Origin: Terana coerulea
Taxonomy: Eukaryota; Basidiomycota; Agaricomycetes; Polyporales; Phanerochaetaceae
Length of the DNA: 64,000 nucleotides
Reading direction: 5' to 3'
Assembly (NCBI GenBank): GCA_024811115.1
Contig: JAKOGH010000708.1
Location: 62,001 to 126,000 of the forward strand
The notes under the pieces were generated by a model. The model saw only the letters and a program-made list of their open reading frames with translations. It did no database searches and was not told where the DNA came from. The position numbers were made by a program, and so were the translations under genes. Below, in pieces: positions 12,604 through 23,959 of this stretch (its first letter is position 1; each line of letters starts with the position of its first letter).

Positions 12604-14473
12604 TCAGTAGGCGACGGGCCATCCGGAGCTGAAGTCAAGCAAATTGATGCCAAGCTGAGTCCAAGAGCGTCAGCAAGGGTTCATTGCATTGAAGAAGAAA
12701 TGCATACATAGCTTCCGGTGGGCGTGTAGTAGTCTTTGTGAATATATATCAGCGTCAGCATATTGACATTGGAGAGCAACTTACGGTATGCAAGTACGAC
12801 ACCATCTGCAGAAATAAAGTTAGAGCCTTGAGCTTGAGCGCGCTGCATCAATGCCAAAATAAGAGCTTACCATGATCTTGCAGGATGTCCTGCCCGCCGG
12901 GACCGATGACCTGAATTGACTGCTTAGCATCAAAAGCTTTCGTCCGACCGTAACATATTCTTACAGAGCCGTGGCTGGCAAGTACAAGCGTACCGCCGCC
13001 TTCGAGAAGAGAGACGCCTGATTTATCAAAGTATGGGCCTTTCGCACTGGAAATAAAATGCTTAGCATGCATATAGCACGACACGTGGCAGTACGCACCT
13101 GGTAGAACGGCCAACACGGATATTGTATGTGCTATTCGTGCCCTGGCAGCACTTGTCCCAGGAGGAGAAGAGATAGTAGTCTAAGGCACGCGGGATCATT
13201 TCCCGAGATCTGTTGTCCAGTAGTTTTGGCACTTACGGCTTCCTACTTTGAAGATGGTGGAGCTGTACAAGCGAAAAGAAGCGTTCATCATGCTGCTTGA
13301 CGTAGAGTCATGGATGATTCACCCTTCAATGGAGCCGCCATCCGCGGTGCGTGTGGCAAGTGGAATGAGCGAGGTGTTGGACGGCTTGCCCGTTGTTTTG
13401 TTCAAACTAATGATTGTGTTAGAGTTGGGTCTTCAGACGCGGTGTCGGTAGGTACTCACGTCTCGAGCTTGATACCGCTGAAGTATGAGCCGAGAGAGAG
13501 GTACCAGTGACTGCCGTCTGTAGACCTAAGTTAGTCGGTCATGTCATGCACTTTTAATCACTACTACTTACCGATCAAAAGGCTGAGACAGGCGTCAATG
13601 TCATGTATGTCCTCGCGCTAAATGTGGAAACTCACTTAGGGTCGATAGCCTGAACGAAAGTGATCAGGACTGGGTTGAAGACGTTCATACACACGACTCA
13701 CTTTGTAGTCGTCGCCCGGCGACGAAGTTGTAACTACACCCAAGTTCGTGAAGCTTCCTACGAGACGTTTACTGTCAGTGCCAACTGTTGACGAGTGAAA
13801 CGGCTCATACCTGGGAGACCGGTGGACGATTTGGCGAAGAAGATAGCTGCCTTTCGCAGAAATGAGATAATAAAACAATTTAGAAGTTTGGAGAGCTCAC
13901 GTTCTGAGACTCAAATGTAGATGCTGCGTAGTAAAGCTAGACGGCGACAAACGCGTCAGCTCATGCTTGGCATAGACGAAAGGAATCAAAGTTACGTAGA
14001 ACTGGTCATCTACATAATTGCACTCCGGCGCCCACAAATTTCTAGATAGTCGGCGTTGAGATGTTATCAAAATATCACCAATTGTGCTCTTACGCGTTGG
14101 AAGTCCCGGTGTACCTTTTTGCAACGGAACAGGATCAGTCATGACTTGCAACGAAATGAACAGGAAGTTAAAGTTACTGGTCTGTCCAAGTAGCTGAACC
14201 GTTGGGCCAAACTTGACCACGGTCCGTCCAGTGAATCCTGTCGGTGGAGGTAAAAATCTCAAGACCGGGTGCGGTTGCTTCACAAGGGTGAGTTGTGCAA
14301 GTAAATTTCGTTTGTCACTAAATAAACATACAGTAGACGAAGTATGTCCCCTTATCGTCCTTGCAAATAGAGGGGTCGTGGACAGGGGTGACATCTGGGA
14401 CGTTCCTCGGGTTGGGGTAGGCCCAAGCGAGGGAAGCACCAGTTAGGAGAGCTGTAAGGGGTTTCAACCACAT
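12604..14473 (-). CDS. Secreted GH43 arabinanase-like glycosidase 1
   Basis: Likely endo-1,5-alpha-L-arabinanase of family GH43, cutting arabinan side chains of pectin outside the cell. The ATG at 14473-14471 opens a signal peptide ([18 protein letters not shown]). It is followed by [15 protein letters not shown] (Asp general base), [53 protein letters not shown] (second catalytic Asp), GGSIEG (catalytic Glu position), [43 protein letters not shown] and the C-terminal [16 protein letters not shown]. The gene is split into many small exons, including an 11-base exon (CCTTTTGATCG) that is conserved in the tandem paralogue. TATAAG lies 70 bases upstream of the ATG. About 340 residues. The substrate is inferred from family likeness only. 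Confidence 0.85.
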
Positions 14474-14559
14474 TTATGCTGAATTAGTGTGGTCAGATGG
14501 AGAGGAAGCAACGATGTTGGTATTCTCCGTCCTACCGTCAGTCTTATAATTCTCCAGCG

Positions 14560-14890
14560 ACGAGAATTGGTCTACTTGACCGGTATTCTTGCAGGTAGTC
14601 TCATCATGTTACTCAGCTTCAAGCCTGTCTCATGTCGTTACTCATCTCTGGTAGTGTACGCCGACCGAATCACCTGCATGCGACAGAACTGTGGGACGTC
14701 GGCGCAATCGTAATGGACTCGGACTCGGAGGAGCACGAGCGTTCGGACTCGGCGTACTTAAGACATGCGCATATGCTGGAAGAGTTCGCGATCGGCTGGT
14801 TAGAGGCAGAAGCGAGGTAGGTGGCGGTTGGAAAACAGCGGGCAGCTTCTACTCGGAGCTGAGAAGGATTCGCCGCGAGATTTCAACTGT
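14560..14890 (+). pseudogene. Relic of Scs7 promoter and 5' coding end
   Basis: Bases from about 14690 match Scs7 exon 1 around 18050-18240: ...GACGTCGGCGCAATCGT, then the SEEHEHSDSAY...LEEFVIG equivalent. Upstream, 14560-14620 matches the divergent GH43/Scs7 promoter at 17580-17640. The first part of the coding exon, with the start codon and the haem-binding HPGG loop, is missing. The frame is interrupted and no desaturase-domain exons follow, so this is a truncated duplicate. Confidence 0.75.
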
Positions 14891-14899
14891 CCATTGCCA

Positions 14900-15056
14900 T
14901 CTTCGCCTGCTTTTCGCAATATCCTATAGCAATCTCAGGCTCCGGCCCTATGAGAAAAAGGTAGACGGGTACTTTACTTTGGATGAGCAGGTAAGGGCCT
15001 GCTCTTGTGTGCCCCACCAAATCATTGTCATTCACGTCGAAGTTGAGGTTCAGCAT
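14900..15056 (-). pseudogene. Relic of Sec5 first two exons
   Basis: On the minus strand an ATG at 15056-15054 opens MLNLNFDVNDNDL, matching the Sec5 N-terminus [13 protein letters not shown]. Intron-1 and exon-2-like sequence follows down to about 14900. Homology to the Sec5 upstream region (12008-12240) continues to about 15310. The remaining Sec5 exons are absent, so only an N-terminal stub remains. It lies just downstream of the Scs7 relic and marks the duplication junction. Confidence 0.75.
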
Positions 15057-15621
15057 GCCCACTCGTGCACGTGCCGAAGTTGTCCTGCATACGCTTTCTT
15101 TCAGACACCGCCTGACGGTAGAGTCGCAAGATCTTGGTATTTGTCAAAAAATATGTTTGTCAACCTATGTTACACAAAGTAGACAGACGTCAGCAGAGAT
15201 ACTTATGACGAAAACGCGGGTAGAGGATGGTTGTGAACAAGAGACAGCTCCGATGTCCGAAGGAACGCCGCGGCCGACCTCGGCAAACTTTGCCGCTCGA
15301 TCAGCAACAGCCAACCTGGCCGGGCCGGGCCGACTCGCCTTCATTGAGGCAACTAGTCTAAGTCAAGTGTTCCTCGCAATGCGATTCAGGGGACTTTGGT
15401 TAAATTTGCTGAGACAGACTACTCCCGTTTTTACATACACACAAAATAAACGGTCAATGTCAAAGCGGCAGAAATGAAGAATGTGTGATGACGATCACAT
15501 ATTAATTTCGTAAGAATTTTCAAAGGCTGCCGCTCCAGGTAGAATGAAGGGGACGCCAGGAAAGCCATTATTTCGTATCGCGCGGTATACGCCGCAAATT
15601 GCACTGTGCAACATAAACGGC

Positions 15622-17503
15622 TCAGTAGGCGACAGGCCATCCGGAGCTAAAGTCAAGCAGGTTGATGCCGAGCTGAGTGCATGGCTATGAGTAAGAGTAC
15701 GGAACAGTAAGAAAAGGGTGCGTACGAAGCTTCCGGTAGACGTGTAGTAGTCTGATGTGGATGTATTAGCGTCGTTTCTGTGAATACAGCAGTTAACTTA
15801 CGGTACACGAGCACAACGCCGTCTATACAGATATGGACAGAATTGAGCACGCTGCATCTATATCACGGTGAAATCTTACCAGTATCTTGCATAATGTCCT
15901 GTCCACCGGGACCGATGATCTGGATTTCTACTTAGCATCAGGAGTATTGGTTGTACGAAAGTGTGATCTTACAGAGCCATGACTCGCAAGGACAAGCGTG
16001 CCGCCGCCCGAGAGAAGGGAAACACCGGATTTGTCAACGTACGGGCCTTTCACGCTACACAAAACCGCTCAGGATGCATATAGCGAGAGCTGACGAATTA
16101 CGCACCTAGTGGAACGGCCAACGCGAATGTTGTACGTGCTGGATGTGCCCTGGCAGCACTTGTCCCAGGAGGTGAAGAGATAGTAGTCTGGACCGAAAGC
16201 GGTCATCATCAAAGCTTGGACGTCAAGCAATTCTGGTACTCACAGCTTCCGGATTTGAAGATGGTTGAACTGCGTAACGGTAATAAAAAGCAAAGGGGCG
16301 TTCATCAATGGTCATGCCGAAGTGCGAGGAATCATGTGACACTCACGCTTCGATGGCGCCGCCATTCGCAGTGCGTGTGGCAAGCGAAGTGACCGAAGTG
16401 CTGGACGGCTTACCCGTCGATTTACTCAGGCTGTTGATTGCGTGAGAGCTGGGTCTTCAAGTGCGGTCTCAAAAGAAGCTCACGTCTCGAGCTTGATACC
16501 GCTCCAGAACGAGCCTAAGGAGAGGTACCAGTTGCTGCCATCTATGGCCGAGGTTAGGACGTGATATTACAAGCTTTGAGTCGTCTTACCGATCAAAAGG
16601 CTGAAGCAGAGATCAACGTCATGGCTTTCTTCGAGCGAAATATGAACACTCACTTAGGGTCGATAGCCTGAAGGAAGCTGATCAGGACTCGACTGAACAA
16701 TTAATATGCTCGACTCACGTTGTAGTTGTTGCTAGACGAGGAAGACGTGACGAGACCCTGGTTCGTGAAGCTTCCTGTGAGACGTTTGCTGTCAGCGGCC
16801 ACTGCCAGTAGAAAGCAGACGGTTCATACCTGGGAGACCGGTGCTCGATTTGGCGAAGAAGATCGCGGACTTTCATATGAGTGAGTCAACAGAGCTATCA
16901 CGATGACTGTAGGGCTCACGTTCTGGGATCCGAAGGAAGATGCTGCGTAGTACAGCTAGATTGCAGCCAACTCGTGAGCTCGCGCATGGGGTAGGCGAAA
17001 GGGCTTGATTTACGTAGAACTGACCGTCGGCATAAACGCACTCCGGCGCCCACAGATTCCTAAAGCAGCGTCAGTACCAAGACGTGATGTCGAGGTGAGC
17101 CCAATCGTATCCTCACCCATTGGAAGTCCCTGTGTACCTATTTGTCGCGAAAAGAATGGGTGGTTATGACAGGCAGATGCACTAGCAGGAACTGAAAATT
17201 ACTGGTCTGTCCAAGTGGCTGCACCGTTGGGGAAAACTACGCCGCGGTTCGTCCAGGTGGTCCGGTCTGTGGAAGTAAGGACCTGAATACCGGGCGCGGT
17301 AGCTTCCCAAGGATTGATTATTTCGGCTACTTCCGTCTGTCACTGAATAGTGCGACGTACAGTAAATGAAGTATGTCCCCTTGTTGTCCTTGCAAATAGT
17401 CGGGTCGTGGACAGCGGTGTCTCCGGCGACCTTCCCCGGGTTCGGATAGGCCCAGACGAGCGAAGCACCTGGTCAAGAGAGCCGCAAGGGTTTTCGACCA
17501 CAT
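15622..17503 (-). CDS. Secreted GH43 arabinanase-like glycosidase 2
   Basis: Tandem paralogue of the gene at 12604-14473 with the same exon pattern, including the 11-base exon and the same C-terminus (...GWPVAY) ending at TGA 15624-15622. Visible motifs are [73 protein letters not shown] and GGAIEA. These keep the HDP, AIDP and IE catalytic positions of GH43. TATA lies 67 bases upstream of the ATG at 17503-17501. Oddity: one extra base in the signal-peptide codons, near 17470, puts the ATG out of frame with the rest. The gene is either inactivated there or carries a sequence error; the body of the gene looks conserved. Confidence 0.75.
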
Positions 17504-17893
17504 TTCGACTGGACTAGAGTCGCCGGTTCAAGGGGGTGAGGGGGGTACGAGTCTTCGTCCCGTCGCCATCTTATACGTCCCCAGCGACGAAGGCCCGTCT
17601 ATTCTGCCGGTATTCTTGCAGCTTGTCCATGCTGCCCACCAGCTTCAACATTCAAAACTGTGGCCCAACGACCATCATGCGACACTACTGTATTTCCGCT
17701 GGACGGGCCGCGTGGCGCACCGCGGTGGTGTTCTGGCTTGATCTGGGTCACGCCTCCGCTTCCGCGGACCTGCCTACTTGGGCCAAACTTAGGCCGTGGG
17801 AAAACATCAAACGCCAATTCATAATCCATAAAATATGGATCCACTTTTCTTGTTGCTCGACAGCCACGACCGCCGCCGTCACCGTCCACCGCC
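17504..17893. promoter_or_regulatory. Divergent promoter between GH43-2 and Scs7
   Basis: A 390-base region between two divergent start codons. A TATA-like element for the GH43 gene is at 17570-17575 on the minus strand. Part of the region is duplicated at 14490-14690. Confidence 0.5.
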
Positions 17894-19225
17894 ATGTCCA
17901 TGTCCAAGCGCGTCCGCATCTACACCGAAGAGGATTTGGTCCTGCACTCCTCGTCGTCGAGCTGCTGGATTTCTCGGGACGGCAAAGTCTACGACGTGAC
18001 GAAGTTCCTGGACGACCACCCGGGCGGAGACGACCTTGTCTTGAAGTATGCGGGCAAGGACGTCGGTGCGATCATGAAGGACTCGGAGGAGCATGAGCAT
18101 TCGGACTCGGCATATGACATGCTCGAGGAGTTTGTGATCGGTCGGTTGGGCACAGGTGAAAACGTGGTGAGCGACGACTGGGAAGCGACGGACGACTTCC
18201 ACCCGGAGGAGACGGATCTGTCGCGGGACTTTGAGAAGAACCAGTTCCTGGACCTCCGGAAGCCGCTGCTCAAGCAGGTGTGGCAGGCCAACTGGAGCAA
18301 GTCGTACTACCTGCTTCAGGTCCATCAACCACGGCATTTGACGGAGTCTGCCCCGATGTTCGGGTCGCCCTACCTGGAGGTACGTCCATTAGAACAAATT
18401 GCCATGAGGGGCACACTCAGATAGCGTTACTAGGTGTTCACGAAGACGCAATGGTATCTCATTCCTTTGATATGGCTGCCCATCACCATCTACCTTTACC
18501 TCCGCTCCACCGCCCAGTTTACGCTCGGCATCTCCGCCGTTCCTCCTTTCACTGTTAACCCGGTAGCCCCTCTATTCCTCCTTGCAAAGCATGGCGTACC
18601 GCTTGCTACGTTTGCCAAGACCGGCGCGTGCTTCCTCTTTGGCAACTTCGTCTGGACGCTCCTGGAATACACCCTTCACCGATTCCTGTTCCACCTGGAT
18701 TTCTACTTGCCTGATCACCATGCTGCTCTCACTCTGCACTTCATGTTGCACGGTATTCACCACTATCTCCCTATGGATCGGTGAGTGTTATGTGCCCTCG
18801 TACTTTTCATGTGCTCATTCGCCCCCAGGTTGAGGTTGGTTATGCCACCGGTGCTATTCTTTGCACTGTCGTATCCATTCACGCGACTGGCGCACGCGCT
18901 GTTTCCCGCTTCTGCTGCGAACGGTATCATTGCGGGGTCATTCGCATTCTGTACGTCCCATACGCTCTAAGTATGTGTACTGAACGCTGACAACACCCTC
19001 AGATGTGTTCTATGACTGCATGCACTACGCGTAAGTTTTGCCTATTTTATGGATAATGCGTTTGCTTATGGTGTCGTTATTAGCATGCACCACACGCGTC
19101 TACCCAACTACTTGAAGGAAATGAAAAAGTACCACCTCGCGCATCACTACAAGAACTTTGACCTCGGCTTCGGCGTAACGAGCAAGGTCTGGGATATCGT
19201 CTTCAACACTGTGCTGCCAGTTTAA
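17894..19225 (+). CDS. SCS7: Fatty acid / ceramide 2-hydroxylase (cytochrome b5 fusion)
   Basis: Endoplasmic reticulum enzyme that adds a 2-hydroxyl to the very-long-chain fatty acid of sphingolipids. Five exons with consistent phases (17894-18379, 18434-18780, 18829-18950, 19003-19030, 19084-19225) give 374 residues. Residues about 8-80 are a cytochrome b5 domain with the haem loop FLDDHPGGDDLVLKYAGKD. Then come two pairs of membrane segments and the histidine boxes of the fatty-acid hydroxylase family: HRFLFH, HFMLHGIHH, MHYAMHHTRLP and YHLAHHYKN. The length equals that of Saccharomyces Scs7 and human FA2H. A truncated duplicate of its 5' end sits at 14560-14890. Confidence 0.92.
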
Positions 19226-19692
19226 GCTGTCACATCGTTGAATTTCGGGTTTTTGTTACGTGGGTCGGGCATGGTAGAGAATTCTACGAGGATTTATGAT
19301 AGGCTCGAGTAATACGGGACAGGAGAGACTGTGCCCTGCACGTCGGTCGCTGGTGATCACCCTCTGTATTCCCGTGTAATGAAGTGTACGCGCATTTTGG
19401 ATTACTTGAAATGCACACCTACGTACGGCTTGCGGCGGTCGTGTGCGCGTTGTGTGCGCGCCATCTGTAACTTTGCAATTGATGTGAGGCTGCGAGCTAA
19501 AACGTCCGAGTCATCTCTCGTGCTGCACCTCCTTCAAGCTAGCCAATTTCTTGCCCGTTGAAGCCGTCGTGCAGTTCAGAACGTCTGTCCTAGTCCTCTC
19601 ACAGCCTACCGGAGCAGCGTAATTCACACTAATTCCCTGGCCGAGTCCGTCACTCCGGTTACCGATTGCAACACTTCGCGGCAGCAGCGCGC

Positions 19693-21986
19693 ATGCCCCG
19701 GCTCGCCTTCCCTCTCTCTCCCGCCTTCTTCTTCGTCTTCGCCGTCCTTGCGGTCTTTGTCGCTTCAACACTACCGCTTCTCAGCCTCGGCTCACATATC
19801 ATCATGTCGTCCAGCGCAGGGTCGTCGTCAGGCCCGCCTGAGGCGGCACCCCCGCGCACCGATGAGGTGCACGCCCTCGCTGCGAAGGTTCGCGGTCTGC
19901 CAGGCGCGACTGTGCCGTTGGACGTGGACGGATACCCCACCGCGCCGCTTGAACTACAGCTCGAGCAGGTGCATGTATATGTCCGGCACGGTGCGTCGCC
20001 TTACTATGCACCTCGTTCCCGAGCGCGTGCTGACATTGACTTCGTATATGCGGCAGGCGAGCGCACGCCCGTGCGCGTACGCATGTCCGACGCGCCGGCG
20101 AGCATCCCGGAGCGATGGGACCTGTGTAGGACCGCGCGCCGCTTCCGTGCGGCGGTGACGAGCAACATGAACGCGACGCACGCGATGGAGGAGGTGCAGA
20201 TTCGCAAGGTTGTCGAGGGCGCGGGCGGGGACATCGAGGAGGGCGAGTGGTGAGTGTGCTTTTGTTGTGTGGGCTGTGCTCTGGTAGAGATTACGGAAGG
20301 TTAACCCGTGCGTTGTGGATACAGCTTGCTTGGGGAGCTGACCGACCTGGGGAGACAGGTGCGCAAACGTTTCCTCATTATTACAGTGTTGTGGGGAAGA
20401 ATTTCTTTTCTAACTTGGCATATTTCACGCAGAACACATACAACTTTGGACGCGACCTACGACGACTATATGTTGACAGGTTAGCCCATCTGTGTTCAGT
20501 TCCTTCTGTGTCTCGATTGAAGGCGCAAAGACTAGACTTCCTCCCGGATACTCTACGACCAATCTCATTTAATGGCTCAAACGTGAAAGACCAAGTGTAC
20601 TTCCGCTCGACGAACGTTCCGAGGACATTTGAATCCCTTAATCAGATTGTCTTTGGCCTCTATCCCGCAGACAAATGCCTAGACGGATATGTGCCTGATA
20701 TTAGAATACGGTGCGTTCATACTTTTCTTCCTCTTGTCTTGCTTGACACGTTCGACTGTAGGAATGGGAAAGACGAGAATTTGTTTGGTAACACCGGTGC
20801 CTGCAAAAGACTCGAAATTCTCGAAATAGGGTTTGCACAAGGTATCACTCAATGCCTGCATTTTCGCTGCAGGAGATACTGACCATAGTCTCTTACTGCT
20901 AGCTGCCGCTGCTGCATGGAACCCTGCTCTAGAGCCTCTGGACAAGAGAATTTCAAGATATATTGGTGGAAACCCAGTGAGGGTAGATGGGCGGCCGAGA
21001 GCATCCGGAATCTTTGACACGATCAGATCTGCCATAGCCAACGGCGTGTCCGTGCCGAAAGAATTCATGGAGAAGGGCGTCATGGACGTCATTGTACGCA
21101 TCGCTCTCTCATTGGTTCAGGAATCTCTCCCTGACTGCCTTGTCCCAATAGGAAAAGGCCATCGTGCACGAATGGTTTGGCGGATGTTAGTCATCTCCTC
21201 CTTCATCTTCTGTCCACTTCCGCCATTGGCCAGTGCTGTGTTCTCATTTTCTTGCTTGCAGATGATACTGAGGAAGTGCGGAGGTTGGGCATGGGCCGCC
21301 TTCTCTCCGACGTCGCCGAGAAGATGCACTCGAAGACCAGCAACGGCTCTCAGGACGCGATGAAACTGCTCGTGCATAGCACGCATGACACCACGCTAGC
21401 GGGAATCTGCCAGACCTTGGAGGTCTTTGATGAAAAGTGCGTGCGTTTCCTCCTCGCCACCTTGGACCCTGCAGCAGCGATGTCCAGTGAACTCACGATG
21501 CGATGACATCGCTGCGATAGGGATAGAGTTTCATTACCGTAGAGTTCACCACGTTGACTGCGAATGCGCGCGTTCTCATTGGACAGGTGGCCAGCCTTCA
21601 CCTCGAGCGTGACGTTCGAGCTGTTCAGCAAGAAACCTGCGGCGGGTGCGCCGGATAGCAAGGGAACCCCCGCGGACAAGGGCTCGCTATTTTCGTGGCA
21701 GACGCTTCTAGCCCCGTTCAGATGGTCGAATGCACCGGACAAACACTGTGCGTACTTGCCCCTGAGTTGCAGACGTGACTGTATCTTGACGAGACTGTAC
21801 GGCACGGCCGGCGCAGACGTGCGGATGCGCTATCAGAACCGATCCCTCGCGCTCCCACTGTGCGCTGAAGAGGGAAAGCACCTGCCTGGACATCCCGAGT
21901 TCTGCACGCTGCGAGCATTCAGAGAGAGGGTGAAGGAGCTAACGCCGGTGAGTTGGGAAGAGGAGTGTGCGGTGGCTGGGAAGTGA
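19693..21986 (+). CDS. Histidine acid phosphatase family protein (PXYLP1/ACP2-like)
   Basis: Histidine-phosphatase clan member, probably a secreted or Golgi-lumen phosphatase. Eleven exons (19693-19990, 20057-20249, 20325-20358, 20433-20479, 20531-20710, 20762-20841, 20873-21093, 21152-21185, 21262-21436, 21587-21747, 21817-21986) keep phase and give 530 residues. Residues about 5-30 form a hydrophobic signal anchor. The catalytic motif RHGERTPVRVR is formed across the first splice junction, and the HD proton-donor motif reads HSTHDTTLAG. The C-terminus carries YVRMRYQNRSLALPLC. The start at 19693 is the first ATG in frame. Substrate not known; acid phosphatase or 2-phosphoxylose phosphatase relatives are the closest in layout. 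Confidence 0.85.
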
Positions 21987-23870
21987 GGCGTCGTTGGGAG
22001 GATGAAAGTTGAAGGGGGGAAGGGTCGCGATGAGGTGTGAGTTGCGCACAAGCACGACCACTAGGACCGTGATGCCGGGTCGCTGAAACCTCGTCCATAG
22101 TGATCCCGTGTACCCCCGCCGCAGTCATACGAGGAATATAGAGTGTTGTTCAGACGGCACGCCTCAGCAGTTGCAGACAATGCTTGCGACCGCCGAGCCT
22201 CATGCTCGACTCGGCTGCACTCGCTATAAAAAAGACAGTCGGCCAGAAGGAGTGCGAACAGCTTCGCATGGTCGATTCTATGCGTTCCTCACTCCATCCC
22301 CACATGCTCTGTTCGCAGCATGTTCTCCCGCCTTTACGCGATCTGGCCAGAGGGAGATCGTCACGCGCAATTCGCAGGCCGGCATCAGGAACATGCTTTT
22401 GGACCTCGGAACCGGCGGTGCGAACCTATATTCCTATTGGTTGAGAAAGCTACTAACGCGTTTGTTACCCAGGAAGGCGTTGCGACCCTCCTCGAACAGA
22501 TGGTGCAGCTCCCGCGGCGGCATCCCCAGATGTGATCCGTTCACATTCCCAAGCCCAATGAATGGCGACGTCGTGTATCCATGTCGGAAGCAGTCCGGAG
22601 CGAAACAGAGTTCTGCTTCTCCCTGTGCCCGAAGTATGGGGTAATTATCATTGGCACCGACATACGGGGCGTGGGCGGCGAGCGTGTGCGCTGAGCGTTT
22701 GTGAGACACCGACCATGGGCAGTGCCGTCGTCGCGTCGGCGTAGACCGTGGTGCGGACGTACGGACGATCGCGGGCAGTCGGTCAACGATTCTCGACGAC
22801 GAGAGGTGCGAGCTGGACCCTGAACTTTGCCTCAATCGTGGTACCTGATCCATTAATAGGCGGGATCCCACTTCATCTCGACGAGATCACGGTATTTTTG
22901 GCACGGCGAAGACGGTGCTCGTCATTCGCATCCTGGTTCTGGCGACGGCACGCCCTTTCACATGTGCCGCCGCGCTTCTGGTGGTTCCACCAGCTCGCCT
23001 GTGCACCCGCGCCGTGCGCAGCCATTTCCGGCGACCATTGTACCTGTGCTGGGATTGCAGGCGGCGTGCTAAACTTGTACGACCGTGGCGACCCGACAGG
23101 CGTACACTAGCGAGGCCCTGTGGAATCCCTGCTGCTCCTCCGAAGCCGCCATCCTCCGATAATCTCACCTTTTGCGTACACACCCCCTGGAACGACTCGG
23201 GAGTACGAGGACATCAGCACCGTCTGCTGACGGCCTTTCCTACTAGTGCCGATCCCATGGTTGTGCGCGAGGCGTCGTGCGGGAATAGACCAGGGTGGCT
23301 GAGAGTCTACTCCATCCACTAAGACGAGGCCTTGCGAAAAAGCTACGGAACTAGTCCTCCCCGTCGCCGCTCAAGGCCTTTATAACCGAGCGTGGTCAAG
23401 ATCGTCAGCCTGCCCTGGCCCGCACTCATTCCCCTGCCTCGACACTGGGTACATCGCTTTCCCTGGCAAATCGCTTAAGCATGGAGTTGCCAGTGATGCC
23501 GTATACCCTGTTTCAGTATGCGTCCGGCAACTGCGCCTAGTTTGGGTATGCTTCTGTTCATTCTTCCGATAGGAAATCGCCCATCTCATGTGCTGTACTA
23601 CGGCACGGTGCGCGATGATATTCCTAGGCCTAATACCCTTCCGCCAACCTACATACGTGGCCTTGCAGCGAGGGGTCGTCTGACGACTTCTGATCCGTAT
23701 GCGCCCACTACGCGGTCATGTCTGTCGCAATGTGCACCCCACCCCTCCGCCGAACGTCTCCCGTTTCCTTCCGCGTCTGCACGGGCTCGTATGGCGACGC
23801 GTCGCCTGACGCTGCCGTAAGAAGGCCATAGAGGGATGGGGACATTGCAGCTTCAGCGGCCACCGACGCC
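21987..23870. other. Intergenic, no convincing gene
   Basis: Several open frames exist, but none has a spliceable continuation or recognisable domain. The part around 22300-22900 has protein-like text in more than one frame on both strands and could be a decayed gene. I cannot name it. Confidence 0.3.
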
Positions 23871-23871
23871 G

Positions 23872-23879
23872 TATAAAAG
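23872..23879 (+). promoter_or_regulatory. TATA box of oxalate decarboxylase 2
   Basis: TATAAAAG lies 88 bases upstream of the ATG at 23960. Confidence 0.55.
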
Positions 23880-23959
23880 ACCGTTGCGCTCTCGACAACT
23901 CCATCGGTCAACTGAACCGCTCCCAGTCTCAGCGCCACCGCATCCCCACCGCTCGCAAG

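Larger units (their letters stand above)
11870..14890. repeat. Tandem duplication unit 1 (Sec5 5' end, GH43, Scs7 5' relic)
   Basis: This segment and 14900-18240 share the same order: Sec5 first exons and upstream region (minus), a GH43 gene (minus), then the GH43/Scs7 divergent promoter and Scs7 5' coding (plus). In this unit Sec5 is the live copy and Scs7 is the relic; in the other unit the roles are reversed. The arrangement is what one tandem duplication would give, with breakpoints inside Sec5 intron/exon 2 and Scs7 exon 1 and later decay of the internal fragments. Confidence 0.8.
14900..18240. repeat. Tandem duplication unit 2 (Sec5 relic, GH43, Scs7)
   Basis: Second copy of the segment described at 11870-14890. 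The GH43 gene and the Scs7 5' end are complete here, while Sec5 is reduced to its first exons. The GH43 copies match exon for exon but differ at many silent and replacement sites, so the duplication is not recent. Confidence 0.8.

Noticed and set aside
19666..19692. Upstream extension of the histidine phosphatase
   Set aside because: The extension opens with TTG; the first ATG is at 19693 and leads directly into a hydrophobic anchor.
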